Assembly: GCF_003627815.1 (NCBI RefSeq)
Contig: NZ_CP032698.1
Span: 6,138,001 to 6,202,000, forward strand
DNA length: 64,000 nt
Source of the DNA: Streptomyces hundungensis
GTDB lineage: Bacteria > Actinomycetota > Actinomycetes > Streptomycetales > Streptomycetaceae
Reading direction: 5' to 3'
The first letter of the stretch is position 1; each line of letters opens with the position of its first letter. Shown piece after piece: positions 9,156 through 17,421 of this stretch. The notes under the pieces were generated by a model. It was not told where the DNA came from. It saw nothing but the letters and a program-made list of their open reading frames with translations, and did not search any database. Both the position numbers and the translations under genes were made by a program.

Positions 9156-10670
9156 TCAGGCGCAGGAGCGCCCCGAATTGACGCAGTCCACCACCTTTCT
9201 CATCAGCTGATCGCTGAAGACGTCGATGAAGTCACCGTGATCGGTGACGGGCTTGTGGAGCTGCTCGGGGAACGAGTCCACCGCGAAGGCGCCGGCCTTG
9301 GCGGGCAGGTCGTAGACGATGCGCTGGACGAGCTGGGGAATCGCCTTGAACCCGGCCGGGCAGGCACCCGCCTTGTCGGCGAAGGCGACATGGGTGCGGT
9401 GATTGGCGCTGTCGATGTTCTTTCCGTCCCAGCAACTCTGGAAATGGAAGGTACGGACCACTTTGCTGCCCTGCGGGCACAGCGGGTATTTGTCCTTGAG
9501 CTGACGGTTCTCGAATCCGGTGCAGCTCCACGAGGCATTGGCATTGGCGTCGCCGTTGGTGAACGCCTTCGCGTCACCGGTGATGATCCGCAGGAACCGG
9601 GGCATCGCGGTCACCTTGCCCACCGGACTGCCGACGAACCGGATCGTCGACTGCGCCGGGGTCTGGATCTTTCCGAGGTTCTTGTCCTTGCCGCCGCCCT
9701 TGGCATTGGCGTCCGCGTCATTGCCCTGGCCGAGAAGCCGTACGACCGGCCAGTAATAGGTGGACTTGTCGCCCTGATTGCGGCAGCTCGTCCCTCCCCG
9801 GGCCAGGTCGCCGTCGCTGGAGAAGGCATCGGTCGCCTGATTTCCGACGTAATCGTGCATGTGGTGGGCGCCATTGCTCACGCCCGGCGCGACGATGACG
9901 TTGTCGGGATTGCGTTTGCCGTTCTCGTTGCGGCCGCAGTCGCTGGTGAAGCTCCCGGTGGAGGCGGCGCGCCGGGCGGGCGGGGTGGCGACGTTCGGGC
10001 GCACGGAGCGGATGTCGACGAAGTCGCGCCGGGAGAGACCGGAGGCGGAGGCGGAGGCGGCGAACGCCTGGACGCCGCCGTCGTTGCCCTGCCCGGACCC
10101 CTGGGCATCCTGGCCGTCCTGGCCGCCTTGACCATCCTGCCCGTCCTGGCCGCCTTGCCCGTCCTGCCCGTCCTGTGCGGCGGACGACGGGTCGTCGGCG
10201 GCCCGCATCGTGCAGGGCGCGAGCCCCTTGGCTTTGAGGTCGCTCTGCCCGGTCGCGTCCGCGATGCGCCCGATGGCATCGGTGCGCTGCTCTTTCAGCG
10301 GGGCGAGCACCATCGTGTCCGCGAGGCGGGGATCGCGCTGGATCCGGTCCTTGTTGTCGGCGAACTTCGTATACGCGTCAGTGATCTGGGTATCGATGTC
10401 GGCGAGCTGGCGGTCGACCCGCGATTTCGCGGAATCGGGCACGGTGGACAGGGAATTGCCGACGTCCGGACAGTCGATGGTCGACACCATGCGCATCTGC
10501 GCCATGTCGTGCCCGGACGACCCGTGGCCGCCCCCGCCGCCCTCACTGGCGGACGCGTAGAAATTGACCGCGGCGAGCCCGCCTCCCCCCAGGATGAGCG
10601 CGGCCGCGGCCAGCGTCATCCGGCGGGGAAGGGTCGAGCGTTTTCGGGGTGAGCGTGCGATGCGTCCCAT
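9156..10670 (-). CDS. Secreted DUF1996 protein with collagen-like Gly-Gln-Asp tract
   Basis: 504 residues with a signal peptide or membrane anchor at about 17-42. The middle has a low-complexity tract of GQD/GGQ/DGQ triplets near residues 165-190, a collagen-like Gly-x-x pattern. The C-terminal 270 residues carry the DUF1996 signatures HHMHDYVGN and HFQSCWDGKN plus paired cysteines. DUF1996 occurs in secreted fungal and actinobacterial proteins of unknown role. The start is ATG 10670 with AAGGAG upstream. The polar repeat may be a flexible stalk in the cell wall. Confidence 0.85.
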   Translation of the reverse strand: MGRIARSPRKRSTLPRRMTLAAAALILGGGGLAAVNFYASASEGGGGGHGSSGHDMAQMRMVSTIDCPDVGNSLSTVPDSAKSRVDRQLADIDTQITDAYTKFADNKDRIQRDPRLADTMVLAPLKEQRTDAIGRIADATGQSDLKAKGLAPCTMRAADDPSSAAQDGQDGQGGQDGQDGQGGQDGQDAQGSGQGNDGGVQAFAASASASGLSRRDFVDIRSVRPNVATPPARRAASTGSFTSDCGRNENGKRNPDNVIVAPGVSNGAHHMHDYVGNQATDAFSSDGDLARGGTSCRNQGDKSTYYWPVVRLLGQGNDADANAKGGGKDKNLGKIQTPAQSTIRFVGSPVGKVTAMPRFLRIITGDAKAFTNGDANANASWSCTGFENRQLKDKYPLCPQGSKVVRTFHFQSCWDGKNIDSANHRTHVAFADKAGACPAGFKAIPQLVQRIVYDLPAKAGAFAVDSFPEQLHKPVTDHGDFIDVFSDQLMRKVVDCVNSGRSCA

Positions 10671-10771
10671 GGAACTCCTTCGCTTGAAGCGCGCAGTTCC
10701 ATACGGGAGGAAGCGGTGGGGCGTTCAACGCCTCAGGAGATTCATGGGAGTTGGCCCACCGCCCCGACGGC

Positions 10772-11926
10772 TCAGCGCGCCCGCTTCACCGCGCGCAGCA
10801 CCACGAACTTCGGGTCGGACGCCATGACGTCGCAGTGGCCGAACATCCGGCGGAGCTTCTCGTGGTAGCCGAGGTGGCGGTTGCCGACCACCCACAGCTC
10901 GCCGCCCTCGCGCAGCGCCGTACGGGCGTCCGCGAACATCCGCGAGGAGGTGCGGTCCGTCGTCGCCTGGTGGGTGTGGAACGGCGGGTTGTTGAGCACC
11001 AGGTCGGCGCTGCCCGGCGGGAAGTCGGCCAGGCCGTCACCGAGCCGGAACTCCGCCTCGCGGTCGGGACCCGCGCACATCCGGAAGGTGGCCTCGGCCG
11101 AGGCCATGGCCGGATGCGACTCGTCGACGAAGGTGACCCGCGCCTGCGGGTTGGCCAGCGCCGCGGCCGTCCCCACGATGCCGTTGCCGCAGCCCAGGTC
11201 CACCACCTGGTCCGGTCCCGTGCGCTCGGGCAGGTGCTGGAGGAGGAAGCGGGTGCCGATGTCGAGGCGGTCGGCGCAGAACACCCCGGCGTAGTTGGTG
11301 ACGGCGAGCCCGGAGGCGGGGCCGATGCCCAGCTCCAGGGAGTACGTCAGCGGCCACGGGTTGCGGGGCCTGGTGAGCTCCGGATCCACGGTGGTGAAGA
11401 TCAGCCGGGCCTTCTTCTCGGCCAGCGAGGTCTTCGTCGGGCCAAGGATCCGCTCGAACAGGTCCAGCGTCGAGGTGTGGATCTCCTTGACCATCCCGGC
11501 GCCGACCACGACCGTGCCCGGGTGCAGCGAGGGCGCGATCCGCTGGAGCTGGTCCTCCAGGAGCCCGAGGCTCTTGGGCACCCGCACGAGCAGCACGTCG
11601 ACGCGCTCGGGCACCTCGTCCCGGGTCGACAGCAGACGTACCGAGTCCGGCGCGAGGCCGGCCCGGGTCAGATTGGCCCGGGTCGCCTCCTGGGCCAGGA
11701 ACGAGTCGCTGATCTGGACGGGGTGGTGCTCGGCGAGCGCCGTCGTGAGCGCGCCCCAGCGGTCGCCGGTGACGACGACGGTCCCCGAGAGGTCCAGGTC
11801 CCCGATCGTGGCGAGGTGGCGCAGCAGATATTCGTCGGCGGCGTCCCAGGCCCGCAGCGGGTCGCGGGGGTCTTCCGGGAATCGGGTCAGTTCGTGCTCG
11901 CCCCAAGGCGTGATCATGCGGTTCAT
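10772..11926 (-). CDS. RlmG/RsmC-type class I methyltransferase
   Basis: 384 residues. The N-terminal half is a degenerate methyltransferase-like domain. The C-terminal half is active-looking, with the SAM-binding VVDLGCGNGIVGTAA and the N6/N2-methyltransferase motif NNPPFH. This two-domain layout is that of RsmC/RlmG, which methylate guanine N2 in rRNA, so the likely substrate is rRNA. I chose ATG 11926 (MNRMITPWGEHE). ATG 11917 is an alternative. It lies 150 bp downstream of the response-regulator gene with a GC-rich tandem repeat between them. Confidence 0.85.
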   Translation of the reverse strand: MNRMITPWGEHELTRFPEDPRDPLRAWDAADEYLLRHLATIGDLDLSGTVVVTGDRWGALTTALAEHHPVQISDSFLAQEATRANLTRAGLAPDSVRLLSTRDEVPERVDVLLVRVPKSLGLLEDQLQRIAPSLHPGTVVVGAGMVKEIHTSTLDLFERILGPTKTSLAEKKARLIFTTVDPELTRPRNPWPLTYSLELGIGPASGLAVTNYAGVFCADRLDIGTRFLLQHLPERTGPDQVVDLGCGNGIVGTAAALANPQARVTFVDESHPAMASAEATFRMCAGPDREAEFRLGDGLADFPPGSADLVLNNPPFHTHQATTDRTSSRMFADARTALREGGELWVVGNRHLGYHEKLRRMFGHCDVMASDPKFVVLRAVKRAR

Positions 11927-11988
11927 TGTCCGCCAGGCTAACCCGGATCCGCCGTCCGGCCCCGCCGCCGCAGCCGGAGCGGGCCGCG

Positions 11989-12081
11989 GCCTCGGCCGGG
12001 GAGCCCCCCCGCCTCGACCGGGAGCGCCCGCGCCTCGGCCGGGAACGCCCCGCCTCGGCCGGGAGCGCCCGCGCCTCAGCC
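11989..12081. repeat. Tandem repeat, about 21-bp unit, four and a half copies
   Basis: Imperfect copies of GCCTCGGCCGGGAGCGCCCG begin at 11989, 12011, 12032 and 12052, with a final partial copy at 12073 that runs into the 3' end of the response-regulator gene. The unit length is 20-22 bases. It sits just after that gene's stop codon and could fold into GC hairpins ending its transcript, but no T-rich tail is visible. Confidence 0.75.
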
Positions 12082-12723
12082 GCGGTCGAGGTAGGCGAGC
12101 ACCGCGAGCACCCGGCGGTTGTCGTCGTCGGAGACCGGCAGGCCCAGCTTCGCGAAGATGTTGGAGGTGTGCTTGGCGATGGCCCGCTCGGTGACGACGA
12201 GCCGCTCGGCTATCGCCGCGTTGGAGCGGCCCTGCGCCATCAGCTCCATCACCTCCAGCTCGCGCGGGGTGAGCCTGCCGAGCGGCTCGTCCCGCGCCTT
12301 GCGGGAGAGGAGCTGCTGGATCACCTGGGGGTCCATCGCGGTGCCGCCGCCCGCCACCCGGCGTACCGCGTCCACGAACTGCGCCGCGTCGAACACCCGG
12401 TCCTTGAGCAGATAGCCGACGCCGCCGGTGCCGTCCGCCAGGAGCTCGCGCGCGTACAACTGCTCCACGTGCTGGGACAGGACCAGGACCGGCAGGCCGG
12501 GCCGGGCCCGGCGGGCGGCGAGCGCGCACTGAAGGCCCTCGTCGGTGTGCGACGGCGGAAGCCGGACGTCGACGATCGCGACGTCCGGCTCCAGCTCGGC
12601 GAGGGCCCGGGACAGTTCGGGTCCGCTCTCCACGGCGGCGAGGATCTCGAAGTCGAACGCCTCCAGCATCCTGACGAGCCCGTCGCGCAGCAGGAACAGG
12701 TCTTCGGCTAGGACAACGCGCAA
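12076..12723 (-). CDS. NarL/LuxR-type two-component response regulator
   Basis: 215 residues. The receiver domain has acidic residues AED at 6-8, the phosphoacceptor Asp52 in VAIVDVRLPP, and the conserved Lys in YLLKDRV. The C-terminal LuxR helix-turn-helix reads LTPRELEVMELMAQGRSNAA. The start is a TTG at 12723, which overlaps the end of the kinase gene by 16 bp with GGAG just upstream. This arrangement implies translational coupling. It pairs with the kinase encoded immediately upstream. Confidence 0.88.
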   Translation of the reverse strand: MRVVLAEDLFLLRDGLVRMLEAFDFEILAAVESGPELSRALAELEPDVAIVDVRLPPSHTDEGLQCALAARRARPGLPVLVLSQHVEQLYARELLADGTGGVGYLLKDRVFDAAQFVDAVRRVAGGGTAMDPQVIQQLLSRKARDEPLGRLTPRELEVMELMAQGRSNAAIAERLVVTERAIAKHTSNIFAKLGLPVSDDDNRRVLAVLAYLDRG

Positions 12724-13973
12724 GGGATCTCCAGGGTGACCAGAGTGGGGCCGCCCGCGGGGCTGCTGACGGCGAGCACGCCGTCGAATGTACCGAGCCG
12801 CCGCTCGACCCCGCTCAGGCCGCCGCCCGCTCCGGACGTGGCCCCGCCCCGGCCGTTGTCGCCGACCGAGACGCGCAGTGCGCCCGCCGCGTACGACAGG
12901 TCCACCCAGATGCTGTCCGCCGCCGCGTGCTTGACGGCGTTGGTGAGCACCTCGCTGACCGCGAAGTACGCCGCCGACTCCACCGGCGCCTCGGCGCGGG
13001 CCCGCTCCGGCAGATCCACCGACACCTCCGTCGGCACCGGCAGGCGCAGCGCCAACGCCTTGATGGCGTCGGCCAGTCCACGCTCGGCGAGGACCGGCGG
13101 ATGGATGCCGCGCACCAGGTCGCGCAGTTCCGTCAGCGCCTCGGCGGAGGAGGCGCGGGCCATCGCGAGGAGCTTCTTGGCCTGCGCCGGGTCCGTCTCG
13201 ACGAGCGCCTCGATGGTGCCCAGGTTCATGCCCATCGCGACGAGCCGGGCCTGGGCACCGTCGTGCAAGTCCCGCTCGATGCGCCGCAGTTCGGCCGCCG
13301 AGGTGTCCACGGCGTCGTGCCGGGTCTCGGTGAGGCGGTCGACGCGCTGGGCCAGCTCGGCCTCGCGGGAGGGGGCGAGCACCGCCCCGACGAGCCGGAA
13401 GTGGGCGCGCAGCAGGGCCGGGTTGACGAACAGGCCGAGCACGAACATCGCGGTGCCGAGCGCGGCGGCCGCGAACGCGCTGCCCTGGCTGGTGATGTGG
13501 ATGAACAGGAACCAGTCGCCGCCCGCGTCCGCGATCGGCCGCCACACGCCGAGGGCGAGCACCCAGCCGTAGCCGAGGTAGGCGAGCAGGGTCGCCGGCA
13601 GGAGCGCGAGCACGCCGCCCGCGGTCATGTCCACCAGGAGCCAGCGCAGATCGTGCCAGGTAGCGGGGTCACGCAGCAGCGCCGCGCACCGCCGGACCTC
13701 TTCCAGCGGACCGGGGCGGCAGGGGATCGGGCGGTAGGCGGAGCCGATCCGCACCCCGCTCCACTTCTGGGCCAGCTTCCGCCGGGTGTCGGCGTGCGCC
13801 CGCACCTTGAGGAGGGCGGACGGGGTGGTGAACACCCCGACGCCGAGCGGGATGACGGCGATCGAGACCACGGCGAGGACGAACAGGACGATCGAGGTGG
13901 TCAGCGCGCTCGATCCCACCGCGAGGCCCCGCACGCCCGCCGTCAGTCCCTCGCGTGCCCTGGTCGCGTTCAT
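12708..13973 (-). CDS. NarL-type sensor histidine kinase (HisKA_3)
   Basis: 421 residues. Hydrophobic segments at about 23-48, 111-143 and 164-188 form a membrane sensor region. The dimerisation/phosphoacceptor motif ERDLHDGAQARL places the phosphorylated His at 237. The ATPase has an N box EVLTNAVKHA and a G box VGDNGRGG. The gene starts at ATG 13973 and overlaps the response-regulator start. The signal sensed is unknown. Confidence 0.9.
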   Translation of the reverse strand: MNATRAREGLTAGVRGLAVGSSALTTSIVLFVLAVVSIAVIPLGVGVFTTPSALLKVRAHADTRRKLAQKWSGVRIGSAYRPIPCRPGPLEEVRRCAALLRDPATWHDLRWLLVDMTAGGVLALLPATLLAYLGYGWVLALGVWRPIADAGGDWFLFIHITSQGSAFAAAALGTAMFVLGLFVNPALLRAHFRLVGAVLAPSREAELAQRVDRLTETRHDAVDTSAAELRRIERDLHDGAQARLVAMGMNLGTIEALVETDPAQAKKLLAMARASSAEALTELRDLVRGIHPPVLAERGLADAIKALALRLPVPTEVSVDLPERARAEAPVESAAYFAVSEVLTNAVKHAAADSIWVDLSYAAGALRVSVGDNGRGGATSGAGGGLSGVERRLGTFDGVLAVSSPAGGPTLVTLEIPCALS

Positions 13974-14124
13974 CGTGTCCCCGTCTTCCTCACCCGTCCG
14001 TGCCGGCCCTCAGTGTCGCCGAGCCCCGGACCCCGGGTCACTGGGCCGGGCCCCCGGGGCGGGGGTGTAGCTGACGACACCCTCACGGGCCGGTACGGCC
14101 GGGGGAAGTGGCCCGGCACGGGGA

Positions 14125-14706
14125 TCAGGGGGCGTACTTGTAGCCCACCCGGCGCACGGTCTGGATGGCCCCGCGGTGCTCGGCGCCCATCTTGCGGCGC
14201 AGCCGGGCCACATGGACGTCCACGGTGCGGCCGTCGCCGACGTGCCCGTACCCCCACACCGTGGTCACCAGCTGGTCGCGGGTGTGCACCCGGTGCGGAT
14301 GCGCCACCAGGTGGGCGAGGAGCTCGAACTCCAGGTAGGTGAGGTCGAGTTGGCGTCCGTACACCGAGGCGATGCGGCGCGCGCCGTCGATCCGTACCAG
14401 GGCGTCACCGCCGACCGCGGGCTCGACGGGCACGGGCGTCAGGGACTCGGGCGCCGCGGCCAGCACCGGGGGCTGCTGGTCGGCCGGGACCAGCACCAGA
14501 TAGCCGACCATCGGGGGCCGGCCCGGCAGCGCGGGCAGGGTGTGCTGGGGGGCGGGCAGCCAGGTGGCGCCCGGCGGAAGGAAGTCGAGGATCTGGCCGG
14601 CGGCCGGCCGGGCCACCTCGTCGCGGTCCACGGCCCGCAGTCGGTGCCGGCCCCGGGCAAGGGGGGCGGGGGCGTCGGAGGGCTGGAGGGTACGGGTGTT
14701 CGCCAT
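14125..14706 (-). CDS. OmpR-type winged-helix regulator lacking a receiver domain
   Basis: 193 residues. The C-terminal 95 residues are an OmpR/PhoB winged helix: LDLTYLEFELLAHLVAHP, then TRDQLVTTVWGY, DVHVARLRRKMG and TVRRVGYKY. The N-terminal 95 residues are proline/alanine rich and show no receiver domain or phosphoacceptor Asp. No kinase gene is adjacent. The protein is therefore probably an orphan DNA-binding regulator controlled by abundance or binding partner. Start ATG 14706. Confidence 0.85.
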   Translation of the reverse strand: MANTRTLQPSDAPAPLARGRHRLRAVDRDEVARPAAGQILDFLPPGATWLPAPQHTLPALPGRPPMVGYLVLVPADQQPPVLAAAPESLTPVPVEPAVGGDALVRIDGARRIASVYGRQLDLTYLEFELLAHLVAHPHRVHTRDQLVTTVWGYGHVGDGRTVDVHVARLRRKMGAEHRGAIQTVRRVGYKYAP

Positions 14707-14794
14707 GAGAGGTCAGCTCTTTCGCGCGGAGAGTCGTCGGCAGGAGACGTACGTCGTTGCGCGCGGGCCGAAGGCCTGGAGGGGGATCGAGGCG

Positions 14795-14914
14795 TTAGAG
14801 GGCCGGCGCGTTCCTCGCGCGGCAACACACCCGGTCGAAGTCGTGGTCCTGACGCGACGGCCAGAACGGCTCGAGGTCGGTGCGACCTGTCGAGGTGCTC
14901 GGGGCGCTGGTCAT
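14795..14914 (-). CDS. Possible 39-residue small protein with Cys-Cys motif
   Basis: Short frame of 39 codons, ATG 14914 to TAA, with 35 of 39 third positions G or C, as expected for a translated Streptomyces gene. The peptide has an N-terminal Ser/Thr-rich stretch, then LEPFWPSRQDHDFDRVCC and ends RARNAPAL. A GGGGA lies immediately upstream of the ATG, closer than ideal. It sits alone between glnII and the winged-helix gene. It may be a small conserved protein or a leader peptide. I do not know the family. Confidence 0.5.
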   Translation of the reverse strand: MTSAPSTSTGRTDLEPFWPSRQDHDFDRVCCRARNAPAL

Positions 14915-15082
14915 GTCCCCATTCAACCAGACGAGAGGCCCGGCGCAGCAGCCCCCTCCCACGGACTGATACGAGGCGGGGGCACAGCGTGACCGGAATC
15001 AGTCACTCCGATACGGCCCCGAACGCCGCAGGGGCGCCCACCGGTCAACGGCGGGCGCCCCTGCGGCACTTGGGGGAGCGGC

Positions 15083-16123
15083 TCAGACCTGGCCGGCCTT
15101 CTCCAGGCCGGTGCAGCAGGTGTCGACGATCAGCCGGGTCACCACATAGGGGTCGACGTTGGCGTTCGGGCGGCGGTCCTCGATGTAGCCCTTGCGGTCC
15201 ACCTCGACCTGCCACGGAATGCGGACCGAGGCGCCGCGGTCCGATACGCCGTACTTGTACTGGTCCCACGGGGCCGTCTCGTGCAGACCCGTCAGACGGT
15301 CGTCGATGCCGGCGCCGTAGTTCTTGACGTGGTCCATCGGCTTGGAGCCCTCGCCGAGCGACTCGCACGCCGTGATGATCGCGTCGTAGCCCTCGCGCAT
15401 CGCCCGGGTCGAGAAGTTGGTGTGGGCGCCCGCGCCGTTCCAGTCGCCCTTGACCGGCTTCGGGTCGAGGGTGGCCGAGACGTTGAAGTCCTCGGCGGTG
15501 CGGTACAGGAGCCAGCGCGCGATCCACAGCTGGTCGGAGACCTCCAGCGGGGAGAGCGGGCCGACCTGGAACTCCCACTGGCCGGGCATCACTTCGGCGT
15601 TGATGCCGGAGATGCCGAGGCCCGCGGCGAGGCAGTGGTCGAGGTGCTTCTCGACGATCTGGCGGCCGAAGATCTCGTCCGCGCCGACGCCGCAGTAGTA
15701 ACCGCCCTGCGCGGCGGGGAAGCCGCCCACGGGGAAACCGAGCGGGCGGGCGCCGTCGAAGAAGGTGTACTCCTGCTCGATGCCGAAGATCGGCTCCTGG
15801 CTCGCGAACCGCTCCGCGACCGGACGCAGCAGCGCACGCGTGTTGGACTCGTGGGCGGTGCCGTCGATGTTCAGGACCTCGCACAGCACGAGGATGTCGT
15901 CGCCGCCGCGGATCGGGTCCGGGTAGGAGGCGACGGGCTTCAGGACGCGGTCCGAGGCGTGGCCCTCGGCCTGGTTGGTGCTGGATCCGTCGAAGCCCCA
16001 GATCGGCAGCTCGCCGACGGCGACGGGCGACCCGGCCATGATCTTCGTCTTGGAACGGAGCTTGGCGGTCGGCTCGGTGCCGTCGATCCAGATGTACTCG
16101 GCCTTGTACGTCACGGAAGCCAT
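15083..16123 (-). CDS. glnII: Glutamine synthetase type II
   Basis: 346 residues, the short eukaryotic-type glutamine synthetase (GSII), which makes glutamine from glutamate, ammonia and ATP in the cytosol. Diagnostic segments are WGFDGSSTNQAEG (about residue 43 on), FGIEQEYTFF and GAGAHTNFSTRAMREG. The length and sequence differ from the 469-residue GSI encoded at 35.8 kb, and it lacks the adenylylation loop of GSI. The start is ATG 16123 with AAAGG upstream. A GlnR box about 100 bp upstream predicts nitrogen control. Confidence 0.95.
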   Translation of the reverse strand: MASVTYKAEYIWIDGTEPTAKLRSKTKIMAGSPVAVGELPIWGFDGSSTNQAEGHASDRVLKPVASYPDPIRGGDDILVLCEVLNIDGTAHESNTRALLRPVAERFASQEPIFGIEQEYTFFDGARPLGFPVGGFPAAQGGYYCGVGADEIFGRQIVEKHLDHCLAAGLGISGINAEVMPGQWEFQVGPLSPLEVSDQLWIARWLLYRTAEDFNVSATLDPKPVKGDWNGAGAHTNFSTRAMREGYDAIITACESLGEGSKPMDHVKNYGAGIDDRLTGLHETAPWDQYKYGVSDRGASVRIPWQVEVDRKGYIEDRRPNANVDPYVVTRLIVDTCCTGLEKAGQV

Positions 16124-16132
16124 CCTTTGCGG

Positions 16133-16168
16133 GAGCTGCGAGAGCTGTGAGAGCTGCGGGAGCTGGGG
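16133..16168. repeat. Four tandem 9-bp repeats in the glnII leader
   Basis: The units GAGCTGCGA, GAGCTGTGA, GAGCTGCGG and GAGCTGGGG follow each other directly, ending ten bases before the glnII start codon on the opposite strand. In the transcript they form a CAGCTC-rich leader between the promoter and the ribosome binding site. Confidence 0.85.
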
Positions 16169-16226
16169 GTGCCTGCGCGCTGCCACGCTGCGGCGCTGCT
16201 GTATGCCCGGAGCCTCACACTTCGAA

Positions 16227-16264
16227 ATTTCCCGGCCGTTGCCCGTTTGTGAACCCGGTGTTAC
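16227..16264 (-). promoter_or_regulatory. GlnR box upstream of glnII
   Basis: Read on the minus strand this is GTAAC, six bases, TTCAC, six bases, GCAAC, six bases, GAAAT. The a-b-a-b five-base sites at strict 6-bp spacing match the four-site GlnR operator of actinobacterial nitrogen genes. It lies about 104-141 bp upstream of the glnII start codon. GlnR is the OmpR-type nitrogen regulator that activates glnII. Confidence 0.85.
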
Positions 16265-16462
16265 CTGACGCGGCGAAGGGCCGCCCGGGGCCCGCCGGCT
16301 CCGTGGTTCCTCCAAGAGCGGCGCCCCGAACCCCGGCGCTTCCTCCCAAGGAGCCGTCCGCACCGCGCCCGGGCGCCCGGCGCCCCGCCGCGTCCGGCTC
16401 GTATACCGCGGCGGCGGACCGCCCTTCGCGCCGTGCGGGGCGCCCGGGGCAGACTGGACGCC

Positions 16463-17368
16463 ATGAACGACATCGCCGCACCCGCCCGCATCGGCCTCCT
16501 CGGCACCGGCCCCTGGGCCGCCGCCACCCACGCCCCGGCGCTCGCCGCGCACCCCGGGGTCGACTTCGTGGGGGTGTGGGGGCGGCGGCCCGAGGCGGCG
16601 GCCGTGATCGCGCGCGAGCACGGGGTGGCGGTGTACGAGGACGCGGACGCCCTGTTCGCGCAGTGCGACGCCGTCGCCTTCGCGCTGCCGCCGGACGTCC
16701 AGGCCCCCCTCGCCGTCCGCGCCGCGGCCGCGGGCTGCCATCTGCTCCTGGACAAGCCGGTCGCCACCGACGTGGCGACCGCCCGTGAGCTGGCCGCCGC
16801 CGCCGAGCGGGCCCGGGTCGCCTCGGTCGTGTTCTTCACGCTGCGGTTCGCGCCGGAGACCGCCGCGTGGGTGGCCCAACAGGCCGCCCGGGACGGCTGG
16901 TTCACCGGGCGGGCCCAGTGGTACGCGGCCCTCTTCGCGCCGGACGCCGGGGAGAACCCCTATGCCGCCTCGCCCTGGCGCGGCGAGAAGGGCGCGCTCT
17001 GGGACGTCGGCCCGCATGCCCTGGCCGTACTGTCCGGGGTGCTCGGGGAAGTGACCGGCCTGACGGCCGCTGCCGGGTCCGGCGACACCGCGCACCTGAT
17101 CCTGCGGCACGCCTCGGGCGCCTCCAGCACCGCCGACCTGAGCTTCACCGCACCGCCGGCCGCCGCGGGCGTGGAGGTGTCGCTGCTTGGGGCGGAGGGC
17201 GCCACCGTGATGCCCGAATGGGACGGCCCGCTGGGCGCGTTCGCCGCCGCGATCGACGCCCTCCTGGACGCGGCCCGCACCGGGGTGGCGCACCCCTGCG
17301 ACGTACGGTTCGGGGCGCGGGTCACCGAACTGCTGGCCGACGCCGAGGCCCAACTCGGCCGCGCGTAG
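16463..17368 (+). CDS. Gfo/Idh/MocA family oxidoreductase
   Basis: 301 residues from ATG 16463. The N-terminal Rossmann fold has the dinucleotide motif GLLGTGPWAAATHAPAL and the family-typical LLLDKPVATDVATA with the catalytic-region Lys of EKP/DKP. The C-terminal domain is alpha/beta. NAD(P)-dependent oxidation of a sugar or polyol-like substrate is expected; the substrate is unknown. The gene ends 15 bp before the left copy of the direct repeat that bounds the accessory island. Confidence 0.85.
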   Translation: MNDIAAPARIGLLGTGPWAAATHAPALAAHPGVDFVGVWGRRPEAAAVIAREHGVAVYEDADALFAQCDAVAFALPPDVQAPLAVRAAAAGCHLLLDKPVATDVATARELAAAAERARVASVVFFTLRFAPETAAWVAQQAARDGWFTGRAQWYAALFAPDAGENPYAASPWRGEKGALWDVGPHALAVLSGVLGEVTGLTAAAGSGDTAHLILRHASGASSTADLSFTAPPAAAGVEVSLLGAEGATVMPEWDGPLGAFAAAIDALLDAARTGVAHPCDVRFGARVTELLADAEAQLGRA

Positions 17369-17382
17369 CGGGCGGGGGGCCC

Positions 17383-17416
17383 AGCGGGGCAGGGCGTCGC
17401 GTACGGCTTCGTCGGT
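17383..17416. repeat. Left copy of 34-bp direct repeat bounding the island (candidate attL)
   Basis: Matches 27230-27263 at 32 of 34 positions (differences at 17389 and 17408). The right copy is the 3' end of an intact ArsC-family gene, including its stop-codon region. Here the copy stands alone, with no gene attached. Its position just outside an IS and at the edge of accessory DNA suggests an attachment-site scar from site-specific integration. Confidence 0.65.
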
Positions 17417-17421
17417 CCTAG

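Larger units (their letters stand above)
16124..16462. other. Divergent intergenic region glnII / oxidoreductase
   Basis: 339 bp. Besides the GlnR box and the 9-bp repeats it must hold the promoters of both genes. The GC-rich half next to the oxidoreductase shows no clear -35/-10 pair that I would defend. Confidence 0.5.
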
